NCBI GenBank assembly: GCA_030765065.1
Contig: CM060990.1
Span: 499,524,190-499,588,189 of the forward strand
DNA: 64,000 bases
DNA from: Deroplatys truncata
Taxonomy: Eukaryota > Arthropoda > Insecta > Mantodea > Mantidae
Reading direction: 5' to 3'
The position numbers were made by a program, and so were the translations under genes. Below the pieces are notes generated by a model. It saw only the letters and a program-made list of their open reading frames with translations, ran no database searches and was not told the DNA's origin. Shown piece after piece: positions 46,451 through 56,790 of the stretch. The first letter of the stretch is position 1. Each line of letters begins with the position of its first letter.

Positions 46451-49431
46451 TTGGTTCATGCTTTAAGGAGGGAATTGTTCCTTCCTTATCACGGAATGTT
46501 TTGCCTGGCAGTACGGTTGGGGGGGCATAGAAGGAGCGTCAGGGATTCTCAACCTGGAAACATTAAGGACCCTGCTGTGCTGCGCCTGGCGCCGCCAGAA
46601 CTGGCCATATTTCGTGCTCCCTCGCCTCATCCCTTCCTCCCGAATGTTTAGTAAGCGCAATGGCCGCGGTGTCGAAATTCTTCCCCGCTTCTAAACCCTA
46701 AACCTAAGAGGATAATGTGATGGTTTGCTATTGCCTTCCTGTGTATGAGAACGAAGTCACACTCACATCATATGCACACCGTCTTGAACTCAGGATGCAC
46801 GTTTTCTTCCATTATACTTGAATTAATGCAACTTCTCTGTGAACAGTATGATGCATTTGTGTCCTTTTGCACTTTGCAAATAGTTTTTTCCTTAACACAG
46901 GATTCCTGTCTTGTCTTGTCTTGTCTTATACGATACAGATTTCTGTCACTCCTCCAGATGCACTTCAGCTTTGGACTTGTTTTGCTACCTGTATCATTTT
47001 AAGGCCAGTTCATTATGCCTGCACCCTTTATCAGGAAATACAGTCTCATAACAGATATGGCTTCAAATTCTTCTGATCCTAAAAGCATTTTCCCAAAAGT
47101 AATATATCTCCCGTGAGCCAAAGCCTCACAGGAGCATAACAAAGGATTACTCTTACAAGTTTTTAGAGACAGACCATAGTTTATACTTCCAACCTTTATC
47201 TCTACTCTATTCATTTCACGAGTATGTTTTTACGATTAAAACTGGGAAAATTACCATTTATACAATGACAAAAAATGTACCTATAGCCAATTCAGTTTTT
47301 TCATTCATTCAGTTGGTAAGAGATTGCTTAAGTCATTTAAGCAGTTCTCTCCATGTAAACAGGACGCTATTATCTGAAGAATCTGAGAGGATTTTGTACA
47401 CAATTCAGGAGCATCAAACATTGACTTTAAGCAGTTTTATCATTGAGTGATCAAGCTATAATTAATAAAAAACTGAATATATATGAAATGATAACTGGGA
47501 ATGAAAGTTATGAAAGAAGATGCTCCACTGTGAAATTGAGGAAGTCTATCTGGCATTTGCCGTTTATGAGAACTGAGGAAAACCTGGAAAAATCTTTAGT
47601 CAATAAGTCGGTCTTGGTGTCATTTGAACCACAAACTTTCAGTTCACAGATTCATGCCTTAAAGACTGGGGCTACAATATGTTTTGTTTCTGTAATATCC
47701 TAAGATAAGTGTTTAACCTGGTATTTATTATGTTTATAAAGCTGAGAGAGAGAGAGAGAGCAAGAGGTAGAGACAGAGATCACTTAAATTTCTTGGCATT
47801 CAAAGGAAATAGTAATTGAAGTGGACAGTGACAAGAAAGTAAGGAAGGAACGGAGGGAGAAAGAGAGAGAAATAAATAAATTAATTAATGTGCATGGGGA
47901 AAACTCAGGAACTATTTTCCAAAATGCTTAGTCACTTAGTTATTACTGCACCAGAGTAAGGCAAACTGGAAAAATAAACTGACAGTGAACTTTGCTGTCA
48001 TAATTTTCATTTTTGGCCCATATTGACGTAAGTTATGTTCAGTTCACAATACAGCTTAGTCTGTTTCTCACTTTTTTTCTTCCTACTCCAAGACTGAAAT
48101 GATGATTTGAGGTGAAACTCAATTTGGAGAAAGCAGCAAGATATAGCATAGGTGAGATAGTCAAAATATTGTTATTGCACTTGTTTATTAACTTTCTATG
48201 GAATATCTACCTTTTCTGCTACACCACAGAATACATTTTTACAAACAGATTTTCCACAGCTCTGTCTGTTTATGAACAATATTAGCCTTTTCTTGCATGC
48301 TTTCTGCAACTTCTTTTGATATTTCACATATTTCTTCCTCATTAGCTTCTCTATGTTACTCATAGACATATTTCTCCATCTCTCCTTTTTCCAGTTCCTT
48401 ATCTTTTATTTTATCAGAAATTCTGAATCTTCCACCTTTTTCTTTAGCCTCGATTTCTTCATTCTTTTTATTTTTGTTTGACACATTTAATGATCATAAG
48501 CTGCAAAATAACTATAATAGACAGGACAAAAATAAAGAATTTATAACTGTTTAGGATACAGAGCCTAACCAATGAAGGTATTGCATTGTGGACAATATTG
48601 TCTTTTTGCTTTATGGGGGCAGTATTAAGATCTAAAAGATCCAAATAGCATGTATATCCTAAAAGGTGCACTTTTCCATGTTACGTATGGGACAGAATGT
48701 TATAGGTGTTTTAGCATGATAAACTGATAAACATGCAGTTATTCACATTTTAACGTATACTCAGTTAGTTTAGGAACCTTATCTTTGATACCAGAACTAA
48801 CACAGCACTTACTTTACTGTTTAATAACTGTTAATACTTAGTCAAATGTAACCTTTAAATGCTTATATGAATTTTGAAAATGACAGTCATTTTTAAAATA
48901 AGATTTTGCAACATTGCAACCAAAGATTGATTGTTATCATAAAAAATACCCTCTCTCCAATATGCATTACAAAAATAACACTAAATATTAACCAATTTTT
49001 CATTTTAAAGTTTCAAATGCCTTGTTCCTGTTACTGCAGAATGCTCCTACATGGTGCCTATTAATTTTTTCTTTATATTAAATTTATTTAGTTCCACTTG
49101 ATGTGCACTGAGAATATGGTGTTGTAAACCTATAAGATTTTTGGTAGGTACATAACCTTTCTTAATAATGAAGTGTTTTTGTGCTATCGTGTTTGTTTAA
49201 TAGTATATATGAATGAAGGGCATATCCATTTTTAATTTCTTATAAAATTAACATAACAATCTTCTCATCATAAAGAAGTATTTTTCAAGTTTAGAAAATA
49301 TTTGGAATTCAAACGTAGTGGGGCCTTCAAACACAGAGTCCTGAGCAATGTTCACATCGTTCACTCCTCACTACACCACTGGTTAGTATTTGCTATTCAA
49401 TATTGCATTTTTTGCTATTACTAACAACATA

Positions 49432-50110
49432 CTTCCACATGTTAGGTAGAGAGTTCAGAAAGCCGCTCTTTTTATGGTTAGGAAGGAGGCAGCAACGGGT
49501 CACGGGTCACCCATAGGGGGTGACTCGTGAGCCTGGGATCTAGATACAGACCTGAACTACCCGTTATGTGTACAACCACTTCTAAAAAAGGGGGTTTGCC
49601 TGACTAGGGGCATCAGGATGGGCATAGGTCATGGGGGTTCTAAACTTGTCAAAGCTTACGAGAGGAAGGTACGGGTATGACCTCGGTGATTCCAAACATT
49701 TACATAGCACACCCCACTGAAGTTGATATGGTTTTTAATAAGACAGGTAAGAGGCTCGTGGCCGGCTATGGGGTACAAGTATTTAAATGTATGAAGTGCT
49801 TACCTGAGTCAAAGAAGATGATGTCCGATGCATGGTGTTTGTGCTGTAAAATAATACTTTGCCCCACGTAGACTTTTAAAATTGCGACCGACACAGAGTC
49901 CAGCAGCAACTGTCCAAGAATCGACAACGAATTCTAAAATCTAGAGTATTTAAAGTCAAACCCTGGCAGAGCTAAGCAAAGTGTCATCTCCCGGGGAAAT
50001 GACCTGACACCACTCAGTAGAACCTTGACCATTGGTGCTAGGGCGAACGGTTCCTGACATTGTAGCTTCTGTGCAGCGGGTTTCCGAACTCTCTACCTAA
50101 CATGTGGAAG
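49432..50110 (+). mobile_element. Unclassified 679 bp element with 36 bp terminal inverted repeats
   Basis: 49432-49467 and 50075-50110 are inverted copies of each other, 34 of 36 bases equal (core TTAGGTAGAGAGTTC). The interior is GC-richer than its surroundings and has a small hairpin (GTCACCC ATAGG GGGTGAC, about 49506-49524) and one 64-codon frame. It starts at the outer edge of the IR2 right arm. No target-site duplication is visible, so neither a DNA transposon superfamily nor a simple foldback can be assigned. Confidence 0.6.
49677..49871 (+). CDS. Small ORF with two Cys pairs inside the 679 bp element, doubtful
   Basis: 64 residues starting MTSVIPNIYIAHPTEVDMVF. The second half carries FKCMKC and WCLCCK, about 20 residues apart, spaced like a small zinc-binding fold. 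I recognise no family. It has an ATG soon after a GC-rich stretch and stops before the 3' half of the element. It could be the remains of a transposase DNA-binding end, or chance. Confidence 0.25.
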   Translation: MTSVIPNIYIAHPTEVDMVFNKTGKRLVAGYGVQVFKCMKCLPESKKMMSDAWCLCCKIILCPT

Positions 50111-50214
50111 CCTTTAATTCCATGCTTTACAAAACTTATAATTGTATTAGCAATTAAAGTAATAGTAATAACCAATGCATCGTGACAATCTATATATATT
50201 CTCTTTTCTTTAAC

Positions 50215-50385
50215 TGATTTCTCTCCTCCTTGTAGGATTTACAAGCCAATGCTTGGGTCATTCGTTTAGCGACCGAGGAAAACCGCAAAAGAGTTTTCGG
50301 CCAGATTAGTCCACCCCGGGGGGTTAAACCCGAGACCTTCCGAATGGAGTCACTCAAATTATCGCGGCACCACCACATTCATATT
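50215..50385 (-). repeat. SINE3-related remnant
   Basis: Minus strand: B-box-like GGTCTCGGGTTTAACCCC, GGTTTTCCTCGGTCGC and an end TAAATCCTACAAGGAGGAGA, like the SINE3 tail. The A box is eroded. Confidence 0.45.
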
Positions 50386-50515
50386 CACAATATATAAAAC
50401 ACACGCGTGGACTATCACAGACTGGATAGTTCTCAGCAGCTTGTCTGCCATTTCGATGACGTAACGGATGCCCACATATAATGTATGACAACTTATGATG
50501 TTTCAGAGTAACACC

Positions 50516-51030
50516 AAGCGGGATGGCTCAGGCGGTTTCGTCTGTGACCCGCATTCGGGAGGTCGTGGATTCGATACCCGTGCCGACCTTCCTGACCCAT
50601 GTGTTTTTCAGGGATTTTCCCGGGTCGCCAGGCGAATGCTGGGAAGGATTCTCACATCCCCCGAATTTCCTGCCCCTCCATTTCATCTCCATTCTCATTC
50701 ACTTCACCATTCATCCGTTGGTCTCTTTCAGGATTGGAAGTGTCGGCGATGGGGTTCGGTGCAGTGTGGCAGGGGAAAACGATGTTCTTTATGACCCTTT
50801 CCGTTTCTCGGCTTTCGGCTGGCTGCCGGGGATATCCGAATCCCTTTGAGGGGCGTTGGACCCCCACTGTGCGGGGTGGGCTCCCCGGCCTGCCTGTCCG
50901 TCTGCCAGGGAGTCTCTATCTGGAAACTTAGGCATCCTGCCATTCCCGTGCCGTCACTCCTGGTTCCGGCCGCCCGGTGTCTCCATTCGCCTCATCCTTC
51001 CTCCCGCCCCTTGTGGGGCGTAGGCACAAC
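50516..51030 (+). repeat. SINE2, full copy
   Basis: Head AGCGGGATGGCTCAGGCGG (A box), GAGGTCGTGGATTCGATACCC (B box), then GACCTTCCTGACCC, GGTCGCCAGGCGAATGCTGG, a pyrimidine-rich stretch, a GTGGCAGGGGAAAACG block and GTCACTCCTGGTTCC near the end. All of these recur in order in the inverted copy at 41589-42098. Confidence 0.78.
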
Positions 51031-51886
51031 ATCATCTCTATGGATCCGCGCCGAGTCCCATCCGTAGCCAATCCAATCCAGAATAATGATGTGTAAATGG
51101 CCGTGACGCGTTCTGTAATTCTCCATGAGTTGTACAATTCTGCATAATTGTACATTTAGCAATGTTGCATCCAACAGTGCCGGAAAGTTCAACCTTTTTA
51201 TTTGCCCCTTCTGAATGTTTGCTTGTTAGTCTCTGCCTCCCCTCCCGCAGCTAGTTGTGTGTTTACGGCAACATTCCTGACTCCCCTCTCGCCCCTCCAC
51301 CGGTAATGCGTTGCACTTGCAGCATACCGAGACTCATTTCTATGCTGGCTTTTAAACGTGTGTGAAGCGAACCGCTGTTTGTGTTCAAAGTAATTGTTTA
51401 ATTGTGTGATTTTAGTGCACATTGTTGTTGTGTCGCTAACATGGGTGAGCAGCAAGTGAAATCCTTGTAGGATTTTTATTAAACACTGCTTTTTCCTCAG
51501 CGTACGAAAAAAAGCGAATTAAAGGACAACAAACCCACCTACTCCTCCACTCAGTTTGGTTTTAAGTGAAACCAAACAAAGACGCACATTTCAGACTGAC
51601 TGGTACGAGAAGTATATAGGTGGCCGATTGCGAGTGCTGTTAATAAGAATTTGTACTGTTATATATGCCTTCTGTTTTGTGGTAAAAGCAATGGTGCACC
51701 GAGGGCATTTGAACACTAGAGAACTTTGACAGGAAAGCGCAAAAGCATCAACTATCAAAACGTCACCTGCAGAACAAAGAATCCTTTCAGTTACTGGGTA
51801 AAAGCCGAATTGAGCACGCCCTTTCTGAAGTCATTCGTCTGCAAACAATAAAGCATAACGAACAAGTTGCATCAAACAGGGGAGTA

Positions 51887-52159
51887 TTGGTTCGTTTTAT
51901 TCTAGCATGTGTGTTTCTTTGTAAACAAGAACTGGCCTTTCGCGGCCATCGAGAAGACGAATCCTCCAGCAACAAATTTAACTACCTGGAACTGCTGGAT
52001 TTGCTAGCTCAAGGAGAGCGGTTAATCCGATATAATTTATCATCTTCTTCAGCTTTTAAAGGAACCTCTCCAGATATTCAGCATTATTTAATAGAAGTTA
52101 TAATTTTGGCAGTTAATGAAAAAATAAAAGCTGAAATTCAGAACTGCAATTTCATATAG
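51887..52159 (+). pseudogene. hAT transposase block, best-kept piece
   Basis: 91 codons, VRFILACVFLCKQELAFRGH and following. In ZMYM1-like hAT proteins this is the segment (usually ...CKQ.L.FRGH.E...S.N.GNY.ELL) just before the DDE core. The reading is open well upstream of the first ATG (from about 51770), so the ATG is not a real start. It stops at 52157 and the rest of the catalytic core is eroded. Confidence 0.65.
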
Positions 52160-52464
52160 ATTCAAGCTCATGAAATATTAGACGTGTCATGCAAGAGTCA
52201 AATGAGTATACTATTCAGGTACCCTATTGAAGATAGGATTGAAGAAACATTCGTTGGATTTTACCACGTATAAGCAGATAAACTGCTGAAGGTTTGTCAA
52301 AAATCATTCATGCATTATTGAAAGAATGGAATGTAGAAGGAAAGGTGATTAGTCAAACATATGATGGTGCTTCAGTAATGGCTGGTAGAGAAAAAGGACC
52401 GCAACAATTGATGTAGCAGTTTTGTCCATATGTGCTATTTATTCATTGTTACGCACACCAGTTA

Positions 52465-52800
52465 CATTTGGTACGAAGCGTGCTTTTAAAATAAATATCG
52501 GTAATTTTTTAAAAAATAGCAGAACATTATTTTCCGATTCTTTATTATCATTCATTACCTTGCACCTTACACTACTTCTCCACATAGTCGCCGCCGTTAT
52601 TCAAGCACGTATCGTAACGGGAAACCAAGTTTTGTATGCCTTCGTCAAAGAATGACGCCACCTGTGATGAAAGCCAAGTCTGCATTTCTTATTTCACAAC
52701 ATCATCGTCCTTGAAATGTTTTCCACCAAGAAATTTCTTCAGATGAAGAAACGATGAAATTATGCAGAACTATACGGTGTTTCTAATGACATCATTGACG
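52465..52800 (-). mobile_element. mariner transposase C-terminal fragment, inserted in hAT relic
   Basis: Minus strand reads KFLGGKHFKDDDVVK, then WLSSQVASFFDEGIQNLVSRYDTCLNNGGDYVEK, the typical C-terminal end of mariner transposases. Everything upstream of it is missing. It interrupts the hAT reading around 52450. Confidence 0.7.
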
Positions 52801-52885
52801 ATAAAGACTTTCAACGGGATCCAGAGTCGTTGAGCTGTGCTGTGGGAATGAAAAGCCGGATGGATGATCCGGTGTTTGTCTACTT

Positions 52886-53180
52886 AAAATTAAATTGAAT
52901 TTTATTTATGGACGCTCTTTAACTGCTGTGGTCCTTAGCGTCCCATTCTATATTGGGCGTGAAAGACTGGTAATTTTGCTCAGAGGCCTCTTTATCGGCT
53001 TGAGGTTCTTTAACATGCCGTAAATCTACGACATGGGACCACCGGCTTTACTTCCCTTCCGAATAAGCCATGCTAAGGGTTTTTACGCCTGAAAAAAATC
53101 CACCACCCTCCATCGGGTTTAAACTTGCGACCGCGAAAACTAGAGGCTAGCATGGTAACCACTACACCACGGAGGACGAC
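52886..53180 (-). repeat. SINE1 copy f
   Basis: Full-length on the minus strand (head CGTCCTCCGTGGTGTAGTGG). Perfect 12-base duplication GTTTGTCTACTT at 52874-52885 and 53181-53192. It lies inside the hAT relic. Confidence 0.92.
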
Positions 53181-54044
53181 GTTTGTCTACTTGCTTTGCT
53201 TATACTGACCATTCTTTGTTTATGTTGATCATCTCTAAAATGTTCCCCAGTCAAAAGATATTGTCAGCATAACTGCTTGCCACAACGAAATAAGAATTGT
53301 GTTGAGAAACATTCAATAGTTAAGAAGAGAAACCTTTGTTGACGAATGCATTAAGCGCAGCTTGGATTTCAATGCCAATTTAACATTCTGTGACAATCAG
53401 AAGATAAATCTGAGGGTATTAGCTTACGAGATGCTAGATTCACAAATTGTTCACAAGGAAAGAAAATTTCAATATTTTTCTCCAAATTCAATTTGCTGAA
53501 TTGTTTAATGAAAAGTCTTTCCCGGACCATCAAAAAGTATTCTCAATGTTGAAACTGCTTCAATTTTTATAACAGTATCCCCTTTTAACCAAGAACAACT
53601 TTAAAATAGACCATGTAACATTTTCGCTGATGAGAAAAAAACATATCTCTACGGAAGCTCTTAAAATTCATTGTTAACAATAATTTAGATTCGGTTTATA
53701 CTGCATTTGGTTTTGACCCTACCAATAACTGTAGCAAACAGTGAGCGAAGCATGAGTACTCTTAAAAGAGTGAAGAATTATTTAAGGAATTCAATGTCCA
53801 ATACTCAGCTGTCATGTCTGAGCACGTTAGTAATTGAAAAAAAACACTGTTTGGAGAACTATCCAGTGATCAGATGTTTGTAGAACGAATTATAGACTTT
53901 TTCGTGGAAAGGAAACAGGCGCATTGCACTTGTGTACAAGAAAATGTAACTACTTCTTTCCTTTTGCCTGGAGTTTTCCAAATCCAAATTTGTCATCGTT
54001 CCTTACGCAGGCTAGTACGTGCACTAGCAGCTCAATTTTAAAAT

Positions 54045-54045
<1 letters not shown>

Positions 54046-54105
<60 letters not shown>

Positions 54106-54161
54106 CATTATCATCATCATTATTGTTATTAGTAGCGGTAGCGGTAGCAGTAGCGGTCGTC

Positions 54162-54234
<73 letters not shown>

Positions 54235-54277
54235 TAGTGGTAGTAGTAGTAGTGGTAGTGGTAGTGATAGTGTAGTG

Positions 54278-54315
<38 letters not shown>

Positions 54316-54316
54316 T
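54046..54316. repeat. Compound triplet microsatellite (ATT)n-(AGT)n-(TTA)n
   Basis: Three adjoining arrays: ATT at about 54046-54107, AGT/AGC-type at about 54130-54275, TTA at about 54278-54316. Long read-through frames here are low-complexity artefacts. Confidence 0.95.
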
Positions 54317-56570
54317 TAATTTAATACTTTGATTTGTTTGCTCCTTGGATTATTTTATTGTCTCCCTATGTTAACTGCAGACTCTATCCAACCTTGAAAA
54401 CCACGCTAGCCACTGTTTGGTATAGTAAATAATGTTGGAACAGGCATCAGGTTTCAATCGGTTTTTCAAAAAAATAGCAAACATCGCAGCTCCAAAGTAC
54501 ACACTGCATATAGTGAAACTTTTATTTAAGTATTTGGCGTCTTTTTCAGTAAATCTGCTATCCAAGGGAACAGTCCATTTCTTTGCACTGGAAAGAAATA
54601 TGTTTAAAACAAACGTATGCTTTTATAATTGGATTGGTGAAGACTGCAACAATGTAAGTAATCTTCAACCTTTCTTAATCTCCCTCATATATACAGTTCA
54701 TTAAACAATAAAAACTCATTAATTGCATATCAGCTATTTTAATTAGTACGAGCCTCCCTTCTTACTTTGTATTACTAGGTGAATATGAATAATATTCAGT
54801 AGATGCTCAGTAAATAGGTACACATACATTTCAATGTTTATGAAGACACAGTTTAGGTAAATCAAACCAAAAGTAAAAAATACACAGGCTGACTCCTGTC
54901 ATTAGAATCCATCAATGGTTAAAAAATATGACCCCAAAGTGAACTAACGCAAATTTTTTGCCAAATCACTTGCATTGTTGTGCTTTTCTCTCATTAGATG
55001 TGTGGCTAATTATAATAATTTATGCACAGACTGCTTTGATTCCGAATTGATAACAGTTAACTCTTAGCGACCTATAAATATATAACGATGTTCACTTACC
55101 GTTCTTCATCTTTTGGAAAGCTGAAAAAGTTTGTCTTTATTTGCATTTGAATTATTTCTGCAATTAGGTGTTAAACACCTTTGGCAAAAGCAGTAAACCT
55201 TTAAGCATTAACAAATATTCTAATTTTTACAGTGCATAAAACAACTGTTGAGTTGCAGGTAAGCCCAGCAGCTAAAATTCACAATTAATAAAATAAACAA
55301 AACGTATTCGTTCGAAGCGTTTAACATCAACAACACAATTGTTTGCTCGTTTTCAATATGGCAGACTTCGCGCATGCGCACTGAATTTTGACTCATGGAT
55401 TACAGCTGAGTTCTGTGGTAGTATGCTGCCGTGGGCCAGTCAAGAACATCTAGCGCGAAGATGTGTTTAACCCCTTAAAGCCTGGTTTACCATATTTAAT
55501 ACAAAGGTTTTAAGTTTTTAATGGCGTTGTTTTTTTTCTAATTTCATATTATACTAACCTTCAAGAATAAAATACAGGTATTTATAGCTATTTGATATTA
55601 TACAAATATTAATTTTTTCTATAAAACTGTAGTCTTTCTTGTTTGTTTTTCAATAATAATAGCAAGTAAACTCCATGCAATTGCAGTGAAATGTAACCCC
55701 GTCAGCACCCAAGCGTGCCATCACACCGGTTATTTTACTTGGATCCTCCCCATCCTTTAGTACAGACATTTTTAACAGCAGTCGCTAGGACTCGGATACC
55801 CAGTCTAATTCGTCTCGCTTTAACGATCACAGCTATTCGAATCTCTTCGGCGGTGGTCCGATGAAAGGGATATGAAAGCCGGTTTAGAAATTAGAGGAAG
55901 AGCGGCATATGTAGCAAAATAATTCGGACAATAAACAGCTTAACTACCTTTGTTCATGGTCCAGGGTGTTTTTAGAAGAACTTATAGTTGTTTTCCCTTT
56001 CTCTACTGATTCGTATTCTGGTGGGCCGGCCCTCGTATCTCTTTCTCTCTCTTTCACTTGGATTGTCTTAAAAATCATCGGCATCGCATACCTGACTTAC
56101 AGCACTAGGGCAATACAATATAACCCTTTCCCATCCACTTCCGTTCTCTAAAGGATTATATACATACCTGGAAACCTTTTGTTAATTCCTAGAAAAATGC
56201 TGAATGACTTAGGCCCACATTAATTGTAAGCGCTATGCTTTTTCCTCTGGATATGTCATAACAATAATTATCAAAAGACATTTAAGAAACAAGTATCTGT
56301 CAAATCATGGCTTTGTTTTGTCCGTTTTATTGCCTTTGGTGCCTTTGTTTTATTTTCCCAGTGGATTTGCTTCACATTTCGTTAAGATTTACGGGCAGTA
56401 AAAATTATGCATGCAAAATGTGCCCGTGTATTTCGCAAAATAAAACCAAAGAAAGCATGTGCCCATGTATTTTGAAAAATAAAACAAAAAGAAAAAGCAA
56501 GCAGGTGGATGATTAGTTGATTACATTTGCCTTGTGTAACTAGAAATTGCGTAATTAAAGCACCTTATAA
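54317..56570. other. Unique AT-rich DNA, no gene supported
   Basis: Only short unsupported frames. The one notable site is the promoter-like cluster at 55354-55395. Confidence 0.5.
55354..55395. promoter_or_regulatory. Cluster of NRF-1-, YY1- and AP-1-like sites
   Basis: CGCGCATGCGCA at 55369-55380 is a perfect NRF-1 palindrome. CAATATGGC just upstream resembles the core of a YY1 site, and TGACTCA at 55389 is an AP-1 site. NRF-1 plus YY1 marks TATA-less housekeeping promoters in animals. No transcript or exon can be attached to it here. Confidence 0.35.
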
Positions 56571-56574
56571 CGTT

Positions 56575-56790
56575 CAAAAGGTCCCGAGTTAGAATGTCGG
56601 CTAGGGCGAGCTACCTGGATAAGGTTTTTTTCCGGGGTTTCCCCTTATATTGAGAAGACGATTCTCGGGTTTAAGCTCTATGGACCCCGGGCTCGTTTGA
56701 GCATCACTACACCCATTTCATTCATTCATCGTCCGATATGTCCTACCAGGTTAAAGGGCGTTAAACCTAAAAATAAAAAATAAAAACAAC
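56575..56790 (+). repeat. 5'-truncated SINE, separate family
   Basis: B-box-like GGTCCCGAGTTAGAATGTC, then TTTTTTTCCGGGGTTTCCCC, a body, and an end GGGCGTTAAACCTAAAAATA followed by an A-rich tail. No other copy in the window. Confidence 0.5.

Larger units (their letters stand above)
45152..49431 (-). repeat. IR2 right arm (long inverted repeat)
   Basis: Partner of 37213-41412. The inner edge falls inside a SINE1 copy that is fused to a SINE2 head. The outer edge stops exactly where the 679 bp element begins (49432). Confidence 0.9.
51174..53940 (+). mobile_element. Second hAT relic (ZMYM1-like group), with nested insertions
   Basis: Possible 5' end CAGTGCCGG at 51174, as in hAT terminal repeats; no matching 3' end found. 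Plus-strand pieces: an N-terminal zinc-finger-like stretch (around 51600-51700, LYCYICLLF), a well-kept block at 51780-52160 (ESFQLLGKSRIEHALSEVIR, QVASNRGVLVRFILACVFLC, ELAFRGHREDESSSNKFNYL), then FVHMCYLFIVTH-type and, after two insertions, the hAT dimerisation end with TVANSERSMSTLKRVKNYLR (frame-shifted, about 53720-53795). Dead: many stops. Confidence 0.72.

Noticed and set aside
37213-49431. IR2 as an assembly artefact (mirrored read)
   Set aside because: The arms differ by several percent in the outer part, by an indel of about 110 bases and by a SINE fusion, which a mirrored read would not produce. Long reads would still be decisive.
53924-54319. 131-codon open frame
   Set aside because: It is a read-through of the triplet microsatellites (poly-Ile, poly-Ser, poly-Leu).
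54381-54655. A host exon between a good 3' splice site (TTAACTGCAG) and a good 5' splice site (AATGTAAGT)
   Set aside because: The only open frame has stops right after the acceptor, and no flanking exon or protein family is recognisable. AT-rich DNA gives such pairs by chance.
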